This document shows, in pieces, positions 17,364 through 27,700 of a stretch of DNA of 64,000 bases (position 1 is the first letter of the stretch; each line of letters starts with the position of its first letter). The notes beneath the pieces are model-generated. The model ran no database searches, was not told where the DNA came from, and saw nothing but the letters and a program-made list of their open reading frames with translations. The position numbers and the translations under genes are program-made. This stretch comes from Gammaproteobacteria bacterium (GTDB lineage Bacteria; Pseudomonadota; Gammaproteobacteria; Tenderiales; Tenderiaceae): NCBI GenBank assembly GCA_021731365.1, contig JAKFXL010000013.1, positions 36,549 through 100,548 of the forward strand, read 5' to 3'.

Positions 17364-18248
17364 TCAGTCGTCTTCACCTTCTGCCATCAGCTGTTGGCGA
17401 ATTGATAACAGCTCTTGTCGGCGTTTTTCATCTGTTTCGGGATAGCTCATCTTGAGCGATTTAAATGTATCAAGAATAATCTTGGAAACTATTAATCTGG
17501 CGTTCTCTTTATCGTCGGCAGGCACGACATACCAAGGCGCGTTGCGTGTGTTTGTTGCGCTCAAACACTCTTCATAAGCCTTCATATACTGCTTCCAGAA
17601 TTTTCGCTCCTTGATATCCGCAAGACTGAATTTCCAGTTTTTGTCCGGCTCATCAATGCGATCGAGAAAACGTTTGCGCTGCTCCTCTTCGGAAAGATGC
17701 AGGAAGAACTTAATGATCCGCGTGCCATTACGATGCAGATGGTTCTCCTGATCAACGATGGAACGATAACGCTCCTTCCAGATACGCTTTTTGTTGAGCA
17801 GCCCATTGGGAATATTTTGACTAAGAAGAATCTCTGGATGGACACGCACGATCAATACCTCCTCATAGTAGGAGCGGTTGAAGATGCCGATCCGCCCACG
17901 TTCCGGCAGGGATTGTGTGGTACGCCACAAAAAGTCGTGCTCCAGTTCGGTCGCGCTCGGATGTTTAAAGCTGAATACCTGACACCCTTGGGGATTGATA
18001 CCCGACATCACGTTGCGAATGGCACCATCCTTGCCGGCCGCATCCATGGCCTGAAAGATGAGCAGTACCGCATAACGGTTGGAGGCATAGAGCAGTCGTT
18101 GCAGATCACTGAGTTCCTCCACCTGTTCTTCGAGCAGTTCCTTATACTCCTCCTTCGACTTGTAGGCAGGCTTCACCAGCGTCGGCCACTTCTTGAGTTT
18201 GACCTTGTCGCCCTCCCGCACACGGTAATCCTTTGTTTTAATTTTCAT
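17364..18248 (-). CDS. ppk2: Polyphosphate kinase 2 family (polyphosphate:nucleotide phosphotransferase)
   Basis: 294 residues from the ATG at 18248 ([15 protein letters not shown]). PPK2 enzymes transfer phosphate between polyphosphate and nucleotides. Walker A-like [10 protein letters not shown] lies near residue 73 and the lid/arginine segment [15 protein letters not shown] near 130; [14 protein letters not shown] and APWYVVP are also conserved. The single-domain length and N-terminal extension fit the class that phosphorylates AMP and/or ADP using polyphosphate, but the exact class cannot be fixed by eye. Twenty codons upstream, another in-frame ATG is possible but lies outside the conserved region. 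Confidence 0.93.
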   Translation of the reverse strand: MKIKTKDYRVREGDKVKLKKWPTLVKPAYKSKEEYKELLEEQVEELSDLQRLLYASNRYAVLLIFQAMDAAGKDGAIRNVMSGINPQGCQVFSFKHPSATELEHDFLWRTTQSLPERGRIGIFNRSYYEEVLIVRVHPEILLSQNIPNGLLNKKRIWKERYRSIVDQENHLHRNGTRIIKFFLHLSEEEQRKRFLDRIDEPDKNWKFSLADIKERKFWKQYMKAYEECLSATNTRNAPWYVVPADDKENARLIVSKIILDTFKSLKMSYPETDEKRRQELLSIRQQLMAEGEDD

Positions 18249-18473
18249 CGTTGGCCCTTTGTTGTCAGCGCATATTCCAGACGAATAGTGTTCCACTCTA
18301 ATGGCCACTCATGAATACTCCATACACTGTGACCAACGGTGCCATGATTTTGTCCCCACTTATCGCCTGCAGTATTATCTTAGCAGGTCGTACAGATTGG
18401 AACGGACTGTGGGTAGAGTGTTAGACGGCCTGTCACCGAGAGGCGAGGATGGGGCCGCCATGGAACGGGGCTG

Positions 18474-18491
18474 CGACAATAACCATTGTCG
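18474..18491. repeat. Short inverted repeat downstream of the DUF1840 gene
   Basis: CGACAAT (18474-18480) and ATTGTCG (18485-18491) around AACC. There is no T run on either side, so it is not called a terminator. The surrounding 18249-18520 interval has no recognisable gene. Confidence 0.4.
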
Positions 18492-18520
18492 AGTGGCTGC
18501 TGAAACCGGTTATGAAAGCG

Positions 18521-18817
18521 CTATTTCCACATCACGTCAGCACCTGATTTTGCAGCAGCAGCAAGAAGATCAATGAGGGGCATTGCTCGATGAGAGATAC
18601 TCACCGTCGGTTCATCGTCACCCTTACTCTCAACCGGCAGCGGGGATTCTTCGGCATCGACAGCGGCCCTTAATCGACTCAGGGCTGCAGGTACATCCGC
18701 CGCTAAAATAGCGCTGGGTACTGTTCCACTCTGGCCCATCATTTTCAACATGGAGAGTGCGACGTTTCCAAACATGGTGATGTCAGCGTAGGCATTAGTC
18801 GTAAAAGTTACCAGCAT
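18521..18817 (-). CDS. DUF1840 family protein
   Basis: 98 residues from the ATG at 18817, which follows AAGGAG by 7 nt. It starts MLVTFTTNAYADITMFGNVA and contains LKMMGQSGTVPSAILAADVPAALSRLRAAV and SHRAMPLIDLLAAAAKSGADVMW, the standard ends of this small conserved proteobacterial family. The function is unknown and it is probably cytoplasmic. The open frame extends 32 codons further upstream without conserved content. Confidence 0.9.
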   Translation of the reverse strand: MLVTFTTNAYADITMFGNVALSMLKMMGQSGTVPSAILAADVPAALSRLRAAVDAEESPLPVESKGDDEPTVSISHRAMPLIDLLAAAAKSGADVMWK

Positions 18818-19052
18818 ACAATTCTCCTTGAACAGATAATTAAGTGTTACTGGATACCCATAGTCACAGGATTTAAACCAGCTGTTTAGTTTTTCCTGAA
18901 CTCGTTCAGTCACAACAGTCTACGCTTGATACTCTCCATCAGTGAGTGGCTATTTCTCCTGACATAGACTATTCATAATTGCTGGGCCTCGTGAATGGGT
19001 GATAAATGGGCATCTGCTATTTTTGTCAGATGAGTTCTGAATGACTGGGCAT

Positions 19053-19094
19053 AAAAAAAGGAACAGGTCACTCCCGTGAGGGGCAATCTGTTCC
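19053..19094 (-). terminator. Rho-independent terminator after deaD
   Basis: On the minus strand AGGAACAG-type arms (GGAACAG 19060-19066 with CTGTTCC 19088-19094) are followed by seven T residues (19059-19053). It lies about 60 nt beyond the deaD stop codon. Confidence 0.8.
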
Positions 19095-19154
19095 TATTGT
19101 TGTGCATTTCCCGGCGTTTATCAGAGGCCGGAGTGGTTCAGCACGGTTGTGTGA

Positions 19155-20972
19155 CTAATCTTTCTTTTTGCCAGCAAAGCGGGATTTGGAGCCTGCTTTG
19201 AATTTGTCATCCGGCTTTTTTTTGGTGACGTATCTCACCGGCACCTTGGCCTCGCCCTCTTTCTGGCGTGAGAGACGTAGTGTCTGCCCGCCGACACGGG
19301 TCTTTTGCAGGATCTGGAGTATATCGTCCGGCATGTTGCTGGGCAGATCAATGAAGCTGTGGTCGTCCTGTATGTCGATGCGGCCTATGAACTCACTGTC
19401 GAGACCGGTCTCGTTGGCGATGGCGCCGACGATGTTGCCAGGTTTGATGTTGTGTTCATGGCCCACTTCAACGCGGTAACGTTCCATGCCTTCATCGAGA
19501 CGTGTTGGTTTACGTTTGTGTGCGCTTTTGTGCTCACCCTTTGGTTCACTTCTGTCGCGGTCACGGCGTGGTTTGTCGTCAAAATTGGCGCGTGTGCGTT
19601 CTGTTGGCCGTTCAGCAGGGCGTTCACTACGGGCCGGTTTTTTGGAGAGCAGCAGCGGGGTTTTGCCTTGTAACATCACGGCAAGGGCGGCAGCCACTTC
19701 GATAACAGGGATGTTGTGCTCCTGCTGGTAGTTTTCGAGGATCTGGTGGAATAGCTCCAGATCTTTATTGCTGGTGGCAAGGGTGTCGCTGATACGCTGT
19801 TTGAAGCGGGCGATCCGGATGTCATTAATATCTTCAGTGGAAGGCAGTTCCATCAAATCTATCTTCTGTTTGGTGGCGCGTTCGATGGTCTGCAACATGC
19901 GTCGTTCACGCGGGGCGATGAAGAGTATGGCGTCACCCTTACGACCGGCGCGGCCAGTACGACCGATACGGTGGATGTAGGCTTCGGTATCGTAGGGGAT
20001 GTCGTAGTTGATGACGTGGCTGATGCGCTCAACGTCCAGGCCACGGGCGGCGACATCGGTGGCAACGACGATGTCGAGGGCACCGGACTTCAGCTGCTCA
20101 ACGGTGCGTTCGCGCTGCTTCTGCTGCACATCACCACTGAGGGCGGCGGCAGAATAACCGCGGGCGAGCAGCTTTTCGGTGATCTCTTCGGTGGCGATTT
20201 TGGTGCGGACAAAGATGATCATGCCGGTGAAGGGTTCGGCCTCGAGAATGCGTGTCAGGGCGTCGAGTTTGTGCAGGCCACTCACTTCCCAGTAGCGCTG
20301 ACGGATGGTGTCGGCGGTGGCGGTCTTGACCTTGATCTTGACCTCTTTGGGATCATTGAGGTGCTGCTGGGCGATGCGGCGGATCACGTCGGGCATGGTG
20401 GCGGAGAAGAGTGCCACCTGGCGGCCGGGAGGTGTCTGTTGCAGTACCCACTCGACATCATCGATAAAGCCCATGCGCAGCATCTCATCGGCCTCGTCCA
20501 GCACTAATGCCTGGAGGGTGTCGAGTTTGAGGGTGCCACGGCGCATGTGATCCATGACACGACCGGGGGTACCAACCACCACATGTACACCACGCTTGAG
20601 CTGGGTGAGCTGGGTTTTGTAGTCCTGGCCGCCGTAGATCGGCAGTACATGGAATCCTTTCATGTGGGAGGCGTAACGTTGGAACGCCTCGGCTACCTGG
20701 ATCGCCAGTTCACGAGTCGGTGCCAGCACCAGTACCTGGGGGTGAGGGACATTCAGGTCGATGCGTGATAACAGCGGCAGGGCAAACGCGGCGGTTTTGC
20801 CGGTACCGGTCTGGGCCTGGCCGAGTACGTCGCGGCCTTGCATGATGTAAGGGATGATCTCGGCCTGGATGGGCGAGGGGGTTTCATAACCCACTTGATC
20901 GAGGGCCGCTAGAACGGGTTCAATCAGCGATAGATCACGGAAACTGGGCAGAGCAGTGGTGTCACTAGACAT
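19155..20972 (-). CDS. deaD: ATP-dependent DEAD-box RNA helicase DeaD/CsdA
   Basis: 605 residues. The Q motif lies near residue 35, AQTGTGKT near 55, PTRELA near 85, the DEAD motif (VLDEADEML) near 160, SAT near 190 and HRIGRTGRAGRKG near 330. A basic linker rich in RSERPAERP-type sequence follows, then the DbpA-type RNA-binding domain (about 495-570, YRVEVGHEHNIKPGNIVGAIANETGL) and a Lys/Arg-rich tail. E. coli DeaD, a cold-shock helicase for ribosome assembly and mRNA unwinding, is 629 residues with the same order. A -10-like TATAAT (minus strand, 21061-21056) about 85 nt upstream suggests a leader of moderate length. Confidence 0.96.
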   Translation of the reverse strand: MSSDTTALPSFRDLSLIEPVLAALDQVGYETPSPIQAEIIPYIMQGRDVLGQAQTGTGKTAAFALPLLSRIDLNVPHPQVLVLAPTRELAIQVAEAFQRYASHMKGFHVLPIYGGQDYKTQLTQLKRGVHVVVGTPGRVMDHMRRGTLKLDTLQALVLDEADEMLRMGFIDDVEWVLQQTPPGRQVALFSATMPDVIRRIAQQHLNDPKEVKIKVKTATADTIRQRYWEVSGLHKLDALTRILEAEPFTGMIIFVRTKIATEEITEKLLARGYSAAALSGDVQQKQRERTVEQLKSGALDIVVATDVAARGLDVERISHVINYDIPYDTEAYIHRIGRTGRAGRKGDAILFIAPRERRMLQTIERATKQKIDLMELPSTEDINDIRIARFKQRISDTLATSNKDLELFHQILENYQQEHNIPVIEVAAALAVMLQGKTPLLLSKKPARSERPAERPTERTRANFDDKPRRDRDRSEPKGEHKSAHKRKPTRLDEGMERYRVEVGHEHNIKPGNIVGAIANETGLDSEFIGRIDIQDDHSFIDLPSNMPDDILQILQKTRVGGQTLRLSRQKEGEAKVPVRYVTKKKPDDKFKAGSKSRFAGKKKD

Positions 20973-21055
20973 TTTAACAGGGTACCTATTGGCAATCGGG
21001 CGACGGAGGGGCCCGACGCAGGGGAAGACAGGGAATGCTTATTACAGAGCGGCGT

Positions 21056-21061
21056 ATTATA
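21056..21061 (-). promoter_or_regulatory. Possible -10 element for deaD
   Basis: TATAAT on the minus strand, 84 nt upstream of the deaD start. The -35 position (about 21079-21084, ATGCAA) is poor, so the promoter is tentative. Nothing else was recognised in 20973-21229. Confidence 0.4.
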
Positions 21062-21229
21062 TCTGTTTGCACGATATTTTGCATGTGCAGTTTTATATGG
21101 CTGATTTGAAAGGGAATGGTTCGATATTGGGTGAGGCGTGGAAACAGCAGTGTTGGTATGGTGGATATGAATGCGGCAGATGAGGGCCGGTGTAGTGCAC
21201 CGGCCCGGTTTGGGTGAGTGGCTGGTCCG

Positions 21230-22825
21230 TTAGGGGGTTGTGTAACGCTCAATCAAGGTATTGGTGAAGTCCACATTACCAACGGCCCACATATCATTGG
21301 CGGTTACCCGGGCAATACCGAATAACTGGCTGGTATTGGCGCTGGGATCAGGGCTGGCAACAATGCGCCAGGTAGAGCCATTCCAGTGCAGTATCTCGGT
21401 GAAATAGGTGTAGCGGGTAAAATCGCCGGCCCCTGGGGAGCTGCGTAACCGTGTGCCGGTGGCCCAGATGTCGTTGCTGGCATTGGCACTAATCCCGTAC
21501 AGGCGGGTAGTGTCACTGAAACGGGTGTCGTTAGGCGATGGGCTGGCTACCACACTCCATGTGCTGCCGTTGTAACGTAGTGTTAATGGTCCTGTGCCGC
21601 TGTAACCGACAGCCCAGATATCATTGGGTGCGACTACTGTGATGGCGTTCAGACTGCTGTTGGCCAAAGTGGGCAGGTTAACCACGCGCCATGTATTGCC
21701 ATCCCAATTCATGATTAAGGCTTGGTTGTCAGCACTGCCAACGGCCCAGACGTTGTTGGTGGATACGGCAGCAATGCCTTGTAGCCGTGATTGGGTACCT
21801 ACGGTGGGTGTGGGGACTGGACTCCAGAATCCGCCATTCCAGCGTCCTGCCAGCGGTTGTTCAAAATAGTTGGTGCTGGCACCGGAGTAGGAGCCTACGG
21901 CCCAGGCGTCGGTTGAGGATAGGGTTGATACGGCATATAGCTGAGAGGCTGCATTGGGCACATCAGGGCCGGGTACGTGGAGCCAGCTGGCCCCGTCCCA
22001 ATGTAGAACCAGACTGCGGTTATTGGTGACGGTGGTGCTGTTGAGTACACCGACAGCCCATATGTCGCTTGTTGATGTGGCGGCGATGCCATTGAGTTCA
22101 TTACCGGTGGTGGATGGATTGGGTGCAGGTATGACGTTCCAGGCGGCACCGTTCCAGCGTTCAATGAGGGTATTGCGGTTGGAGCTGTTCAGGCTGCTGG
22201 TTACCCCCACTGCCCAGACCTCATTGGCATTGATTGCGGTGACGGCACGTAGGGTATTGTTGGCATCTGTGCCATTAGGGCTGGGCACGACAGACCATGT
22301 CCCGGAGACTGGCGGCGGTGGTGCAATACCATCATCGGCGTAGATTTCAAGCTCATTTAGACGGATGCGCTGGCTGTTGTTGTTCCATGCACGTGATGTC
22401 ATTCGTACGTAACGTGTATTGACTGCGCTGAAGTTGATAACGTCGGTGCCGCCATTTTCAGAGCTAACACTATAGACGGTCGACCAGTTGAAATTATCCT
22501 GGGATATTTCAATCGCATACTGCGTGGCGTAATAGGTGTTCCAGTTTAATACCACACGGCTGATGTTGATGCTGTTGCCCAGATCGACGCTGATTGACTC
22601 TGTAAACAGGGTACTTCGTGATTTGGTACGCCAATAGCTGGCGGTATTGCTGTCGACTGCTTTATCACCCTTTGTGGCGTTGTTATAAAACGATGAGACT
22701 GTGGTGAGTTTGTTCAATGCGACGTTAGACCCTGTAGGTGCGGCATAGCCGGCTGTGGCAAATGTCGCCAGCGCCAACGCTATCCCTGCAATCCGTTTTT
22801 GACTGACTGGTGTGAATGGACTCAT
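21230..22825 (-). CDS. Exported discoidin (F5/8 type C) plus beta-propeller protein
   Basis: 531 residues with a signal peptide (about 1-29, ending AGYAAP). Residues 32-168 form an F5/8 type C/CBM32-like domain: NVALNKLTTVSSF at the start, ISVDLGNSINISRVVLNW and RYVRMTSRAWNN later, then the terminal LNELEIYADD. After a short Pro linker come about seven blades of 45-55 residues with the recurrent core DIWAVG or DVWAVG plus HWDGASW- or RWNGAAW-like strands, a propeller type common in secreted bacterial proteins. The lectin-like domain suggests binding to glycans or other surface ligands. No C-terminal sorting signal is seen, so it is probably secreted or periplasmic. Confidence 0.85.
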   Translation of the reverse strand: MSPFTPVSQKRIAGIALALATFATAGYAAPTGSNVALNKLTTVSSFYNNATKGDKAVDSNTASYWRTKSRSTLFTESISVDLGNSINISRVVLNWNTYYATQYAIEISQDNFNWSTVYSVSSENGGTDVINFSAVNTRYVRMTSRAWNNNSQRIRLNELEIYADDGIAPPPPVSGTWSVVPSPNGTDANNTLRAVTAINANEVWAVGVTSSLNSSNRNTLIERWNGAAWNVIPAPNPSTTGNELNGIAATSTSDIWAVGVLNSTTVTNNRSLVLHWDGASWLHVPGPDVPNAASQLYAVSTLSSTDAWAVGSYSGASTNYFEQPLAGRWNGGFWSPVPTPTVGTQSRLQGIAAVSTNNVWAVGSADNQALIMNWDGNTWRVVNLPTLANSSLNAITVVAPNDIWAVGYSGTGPLTLRYNGSTWSVVASPSPNDTRFSDTTRLYGISANASNDIWATGTRLRSSPGAGDFTRYTYFTEILHWNGSTWRIVASPDPSANTSQLFGIARVTANDMWAVGNVDFTNTLIERYTTP

Positions 22826-22952
22826 TTGAGTTGCTCCTGAATTTTCCCGGGGACGAACGGCGAGATTGTTTCAGGTGGCGGCGGTGGATTCATCACAAAA
22901 GCATCACATTTTTGTGAGTCGTATGGGGTTGGGGATGTCGTGTTTTTTTAAC

Positions 22953-24197
22953 TTATTTTTGATTGGGTAATTGTTGCTGCGCTGTTGTGGAATAGAGTGT
23001 TTGCAGTGGGGTATCTTGTGCGGTTGTGGTGAGCTGGGTGGTGTGGTTGACGGTTGCATGGAGTGCTTGATACCACGGATCATCCGCCAGCCATTCAGGG
23101 TTGATTGCGGGTTGCACCAGATGCTGGGCATGGTAAAGGTCGGCGAGTGTCAGGGTCGACATATCTTTTGATAGTGCCCACTCATTCTCCTCGGTGTGGT
23201 GGATGAGCTGAGCAGATTCAAGCCGCAGCAGTGAATCATCCAGTGCGGCCTCATTTAAGAGTATTTCACCTTGCAACAGCTGCTCAATGGTGGCGGGGTG
23301 ACCGTTGCGCTGGGCTTGCCAGATCAGCCCAAGGGTCCGAAAGTCATGCAGCAGGGACTCACCAGCAGTAGGGGGTTTACGATTGGCTTTTGCATAACTG
23401 AAGTGAGTCATGCAGTAGCTCAGCTCGGCACCGATGAGCACCACCATCCATGAGATATAAATCCAGATCAGGAATATCGGAATAGCAGCCAATGCACCAT
23501 AGATCACCTGATAGGTGGGAAAGGTGGTGATGTACATGGCAAATCCTTTTTTTGCCAGCTCAAAGAGGATCGCTGCCACCACCGCGCCAACAAAGGCGTT
23601 ACGTAGTGGTACGTAGGTATTCGGCACAATGGCGTAGAGCAGAGTACAGGCGAGTGTGGTTGCAAAAAATGGGAGCACCCCCAGCAGTTTGCTTTTGGTT
23701 TCAAGGATAATGGCTGTTTCGTTCAGTAACGGCAGGGAGGCGAGATAGGATGTGCCCGCCAAGCTGACGCCAATCAGCAATGGCCCGAGTGTGAGTACCG
23801 CCCAGTAGACCATAAACCGGGAGGCAGCTTTGCGTTTGCTGGTAATGTCCCAGATGTCATTCAGCGTCCCCTCAATTGTATCCATTAGCAGTAGCGCGGA
23901 GAGGATGAGCATGGCGATGCCGATGCCGGTGAGCTTGGATGAGTTGGCAATCAGTGCGGTTAGATTCTCTTGCACCACGTTGCCAGAGGTAGGGACAAAG
24001 TTGTTGAAAATAAAATTTTGAATATCGATGGAAAAAGAGTCAAACGAGGGGAAGGCAGTAAATATCATCAAAATGACTGTGGCCAGTGGCACCAACGATA
24101 GCAGCGTTGTAAAACAGAGGGCAGCGGCACTCCGCAGGCAGCGATCCTGATAGTAGGTTTGGGCAAAAAAAACTAAAAACGAACCGAACTGCTGCAT
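22953..24197 (-). CDS. yihY: YihY/BrkB family inner-membrane protein
   Basis: 414 residues from the ATG at 24197, which is preceded by GGAGAG; a TTG three codons upstream is a less likely start. Six hydrophobic segments cover about 20-270, with conserved ALCFTTLLSLVPLATVILMIF near the N-terminus and FLIWIYISWMVVLIGAELSY near 240. A soluble C-terminal region of about 130 residues with winged-helix character follows. The family was once annotated as ribonuclease BN, which is incorrect for E. coli YihY; its function remains uncertain. Confidence 0.92.
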   Translation of the reverse strand: MQQFGSFLVFFAQTYYQDRCLRSAAALCFTTLLSLVPLATVILMIFTAFPSFDSFSIDIQNFIFNNFVPTSGNVVQENLTALIANSSKLTGIGIAMLILSALLLMDTIEGTLNDIWDITSKRKAASRFMVYWAVLTLGPLLIGVSLAGTSYLASLPLLNETAIILETKSKLLGVLPFFATTLACTLLYAIVPNTYVPLRNAFVGAVVAAILFELAKKGFAMYITTFPTYQVIYGALAAIPIFLIWIYISWMVVLIGAELSYCMTHFSYAKANRKPPTAGESLLHDFRTLGLIWQAQRNGHPATIEQLLQGEILLNEAALDDSLLRLESAQLIHHTEENEWALSKDMSTLTLADLYHAQHLVQPAINPEWLADDPWYQALHATVNHTTQLTTTAQDTPLQTLYSTTAQQQLPNQK

Positions 24198-24295
24198 TCT
24201 CTCCAAAGGTGTGGCCCTACAGTTGATGGCTTTTGGTCGACGATGGGTTGATACAAGCGTTAATCGCAGAACATGTGTGGCAGCCTTATATTTAG

Positions 24296-25006
<711 letters not shown>

Positions 25007-25009
25007 TAT

Positions 25010-27202
25010 TTAAGCGTGACGTTGACGCCGTGCCAACAATAGACCGCTGAGTGTCAACAACCACCATGGGTTAACAGTTCCACCACCGCCACCGGAAAGT
25101 GCTGAGCCGCCAAAGTTGCTGGTTGGGTTTGCGTTGACATCGACAACCGTATCTTCCGTCACACGATTGTTGCCAAGGAAGGCATCGGGTGTGGTGCTTT
25201 TAACCCCCGCTTCGGCAGTGATGGTGGTCGGTTTTGTAAACTCTCCTGTGACATTGCCAGTGACAAACAGCTCCACCCGTCCCAGCCCCGGCAGGGTGAC
25301 CATACGGCACTCCAAAATACCCCGGCCATCAGGGAATGGGTCGCAGTCGGGTTGTGCTGTGGTGGAGGTGGTAGTGCGCTTGGTGAATACAAACTGGGGC
25401 GGTAGTTTGACCTCCAGGATTACTCCGGTGGCGGAGGCGTTGACATAGACATTGGTCAATACAATTTTATAGGTCAGTGGGCTGAGTGGGTCGTTGGGCT
25501 TGATGGGGTCAGCCGTGTCGCTGATGACCAGCTTCAGGTCGACATAGCTGTTCTGCTGGGATATGGATGCGCCAAATTCGTAGGCACCGATATCACAGCG
25601 CCCATCTGTTCTTTGCAGAAAACGCTGGTCTACCTGGGGGCAGAGGCTGCCATTGCCATGGTCGATGGCGTCACTGCCAAAGAGCAGTTTGTGTATGGGC
25701 ATTGTCTCCGGGAATTTTGGATCAACCGCCAGGACGCTATCGAGGCCCAGATTGGGTGAGTTGACAATATCCGGGGTGCCGACGGTTCGGATGGCGATAA
25801 AACCACAACTGTCACTACTTTCCAGGTTGCCACCGGAGGAACGAATCAGGTTTTTATAGCTGACCGGGGTAGTGGTACCTGAACAGGCGGTGGTGGCAGA
25901 GTTGCTATCAATGCCATCGGCGATAATGGTGTTTGCGATAGTCACGCTGGGGCTGGAACCGGCATCACGACCAAACACCGCCAACTGGTTACCCCCCACC
26001 GACCCATTTTCAGCCGGTGCATTGACATCAAAGCTCCCCTGACAGCTGGGGCAGGGGTCAGATCGATTATTATAGATGGTGGTGTTGGTAAGACTGATAC
26101 CACGACTATTGAATATGCCACCACCACTGCGCCCTTCATTACTGCTGATAGTGGTATTGATGATATCCATGTTACCCAAGGCTGAGTTATAGATACCACC
26201 ACCATCATAGATGGACCTGTTTTTACTGACGGTGGAGTTGGTCAGTGTAAATGGACTTTCGTTGTGGATACCGCCGCCAAACTGGTTTGCAGTGTTGAGG
26301 TTGATCTGTGTATTACTGACAATCACGTTACCCAGATTTAACCCCAGGTCAGTACTGGCAATCCCCGCCCCCAGGTTGGCGGTATTGTTGGTGATGAAGG
26401 AGTTCCCCACATTGAGATATCCACCCATGTTACGGATGGCCCCGCCGTTAGAGGTACCACCACGGTTTTCAATCAGGGTGCTATTGCGGATTTCAACGGT
26501 GCCAAGATTGGTTATCCCACCGCCACCAGGGCCTGAGTTTTTCTCAAACCGTGAGTCCTTGATGGTGGCTTTGGCCAGTGCGTCAATGTAGATACCGCCG
26601 CCGGTGAGTATGAAACTGGTGTCACCGATCAGCTCGTTGCGTGTCAGGGTGACACTTTCAAGGGTCAGGTCACTTGACCCTTCGACCAAAATGCCTGCCC
26701 CGCCGGGGATTTGGCCCTTAGGGACAACGGTGCTGGGGGAAATATTGGTATAACCGTTAGTGATGGTGAGGTTTCTCAGGGTAACCTTGGCACCATTCTG
26801 AATATGCAGAACGCGGTCGATTTTATTGGCATTAATGGTGCGTGTATTGCCATTACCGATGATGGTCAAACTATCACTGATATCAAGATCGCCGGTTTTA
26901 CCGGCATTTTCGAAGGTACCGGTTTGCGTTAAAAAGACGTCAGAGTTCAGGGTGATGGTATCCGCACCAATAGTGGTGTTGGCCAGCTGTATGGCTGCAC
27001 GTAGCGTACATTGACGGTCAGCGATGGTGGAGGCACAGGTACTGGTATTGCCGGAGATCTGTGGTGCATCCGCGCTGCTGTTGACGGTGATGTCCAGGCT
27101 GTAGCCTACACTTGGCACGGCTAACATAATGAGCGAAGCGAGCAATATCAACGGTTTGCTGTGAGGCGCGGGTTGATGGCGGTGACGTATGTGGTTGCTC
27201 AT
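25010..27202 (-). CDS. Secreted parallel beta-helix protein with GlyGly-CTERM sorting signal
   Basis: 730 residues with a long signal peptide (about 1-35, ending SVGYSLDI). The CSLREA-type N-terminal region (TVNSSADAP ... CTLRAAIQLAN) is followed by a right-handed beta-helix of repeats such as ITNGYTN, GGGIYNSALGNMDIINTTISSNEG and GGGIFNSRG (about 130-420). The end of the helix carries the 'choice-of-anchor' element QVDQRFLQRTDGRCDIGAYEFG, then a DUF11-like Ig domain (about 545-690). The C-terminus reads SGGGGG, a hydrophobic WWLLTLSGLLL stretch, then ARRQRHA, which matches the GlyGly-CTERM signal cleaved by rhombosortase. It is likely a surface or secreted protein. The function is unknown; pectate-lyase-like folds are common but no catalytic site is recognised. 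Confidence 0.85.
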   Translation of the reverse strand: MSNHIRHRHQPAPHSKPLILLASLIMLAVPSVGYSLDITVNSSADAPQISGNTSTCASTIADRQCTLRAAIQLANTTIGADTITLNSDVFLTQTGTFENAGKTGDLDISDSLTIIGNGNTRTINANKIDRVLHIQNGAKVTLRNLTITNGYTNISPSTVVPKGQIPGGAGILVEGSSDLTLESVTLTRNELIGDTSFILTGGGIYIDALAKATIKDSRFEKNSGPGGGGITNLGTVEIRNSTLIENRGGTSNGGAIRNMGGYLNVGNSFITNNTANLGAGIASTDLGLNLGNVIVSNTQINLNTANQFGGGIHNESPFTLTNSTVSKNRSIYDGGGIYNSALGNMDIINTTISSNEGRSGGGIFNSRGISLTNTTIYNNRSDPCPSCQGSFDVNAPAENGSVGGNQLAVFGRDAGSSPSVTIANTIIADGIDSNSATTACSGTTTPVSYKNLIRSSGGNLESSDSCGFIAIRTVGTPDIVNSPNLGLDSVLAVDPKFPETMPIHKLLFGSDAIDHGNGSLCPQVDQRFLQRTDGRCDIGAYEFGASISQQNSYVDLKLVISDTADPIKPNDPLSPLTYKIVLTNVYVNASATGVILEVKLPPQFVFTKRTTTSTTAQPDCDPFPDGRGILECRMVTLPGLGRVELFVTGNVTGEFTKPTTITAEAGVKSTTPDAFLGNNRVTEDTVVDVNANPTSNFGGSALSGGGGGTVNPWWLLTLSGLLLARRQRHA

Positions 27203-27700
27203 AATTCAAACTCGTCAAGTGGGTGCAGAGGCGGTGATTCTATCACGTTGGCTGCAGCTATGATCGTGGCTGGAAAACAGAACGCTGTTCTTATTTCCAA
27301 GTATTGTGAGACGACTTTGCCAGTTTTGTATAACAAATCGGCTTCCGATGTTAAACATTGTGGAGAGCCCAAGTCAATCACCAAATCACTTTGTCCCCAT
27401 TGTTGCTGTTGAAGTGCGGATTTCCATAATATAAGTAAGTTAGCGTGGATGTGGGCTGATTCTGTATCTGCATTGCTGGAAGTGTGACTTGGGTCACGTT
27501 TCATAGGGGGAGTGGCACCGGACCGGTAAGGTGATGGTGGTGGTCGCCTCTGCCATTAGCATTAGGTGCATAGGTCTGGCGGGGATCTTTTTTAATGAGA
27601 TAGGCACTCCTACCCGATATGCTGTTAGAGAGGTGTCTATCCAAACTTTCTGGTGGCTGGGACAAACCCCGCCCGTTTAAGGATAGAAACGGGGCGCTAC
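27203..27700. other. 498-bp divergent intergenic region
   Basis: No gene recognised. It contains a CRP-like site (27480-27501) and otherwise unremarkable sequence between the beta-helix gene and the glutamate-synthase-like gene. Confidence 0.5.
27480..27501. promoter_or_regulatory. CRP-like binding site
   Basis: TGTGA (27483-27487), six bases, then TCACG (27494-27498), with AAG to the left and TTT to the right. This agrees with the TGTGA-N6-TCACA consensus at nine of ten core positions. It could serve either divergent gene: it is 200 nt upstream of the flavoenzyme start and 278 nt upstream of the beta-helix gene. Confidence 0.5.

Noticed and set aside
22953..24197. Annotation as ribonuclease BN
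   Set aside because: The name was attached to this membrane family by an old error; RNase BN is a different, soluble protein.
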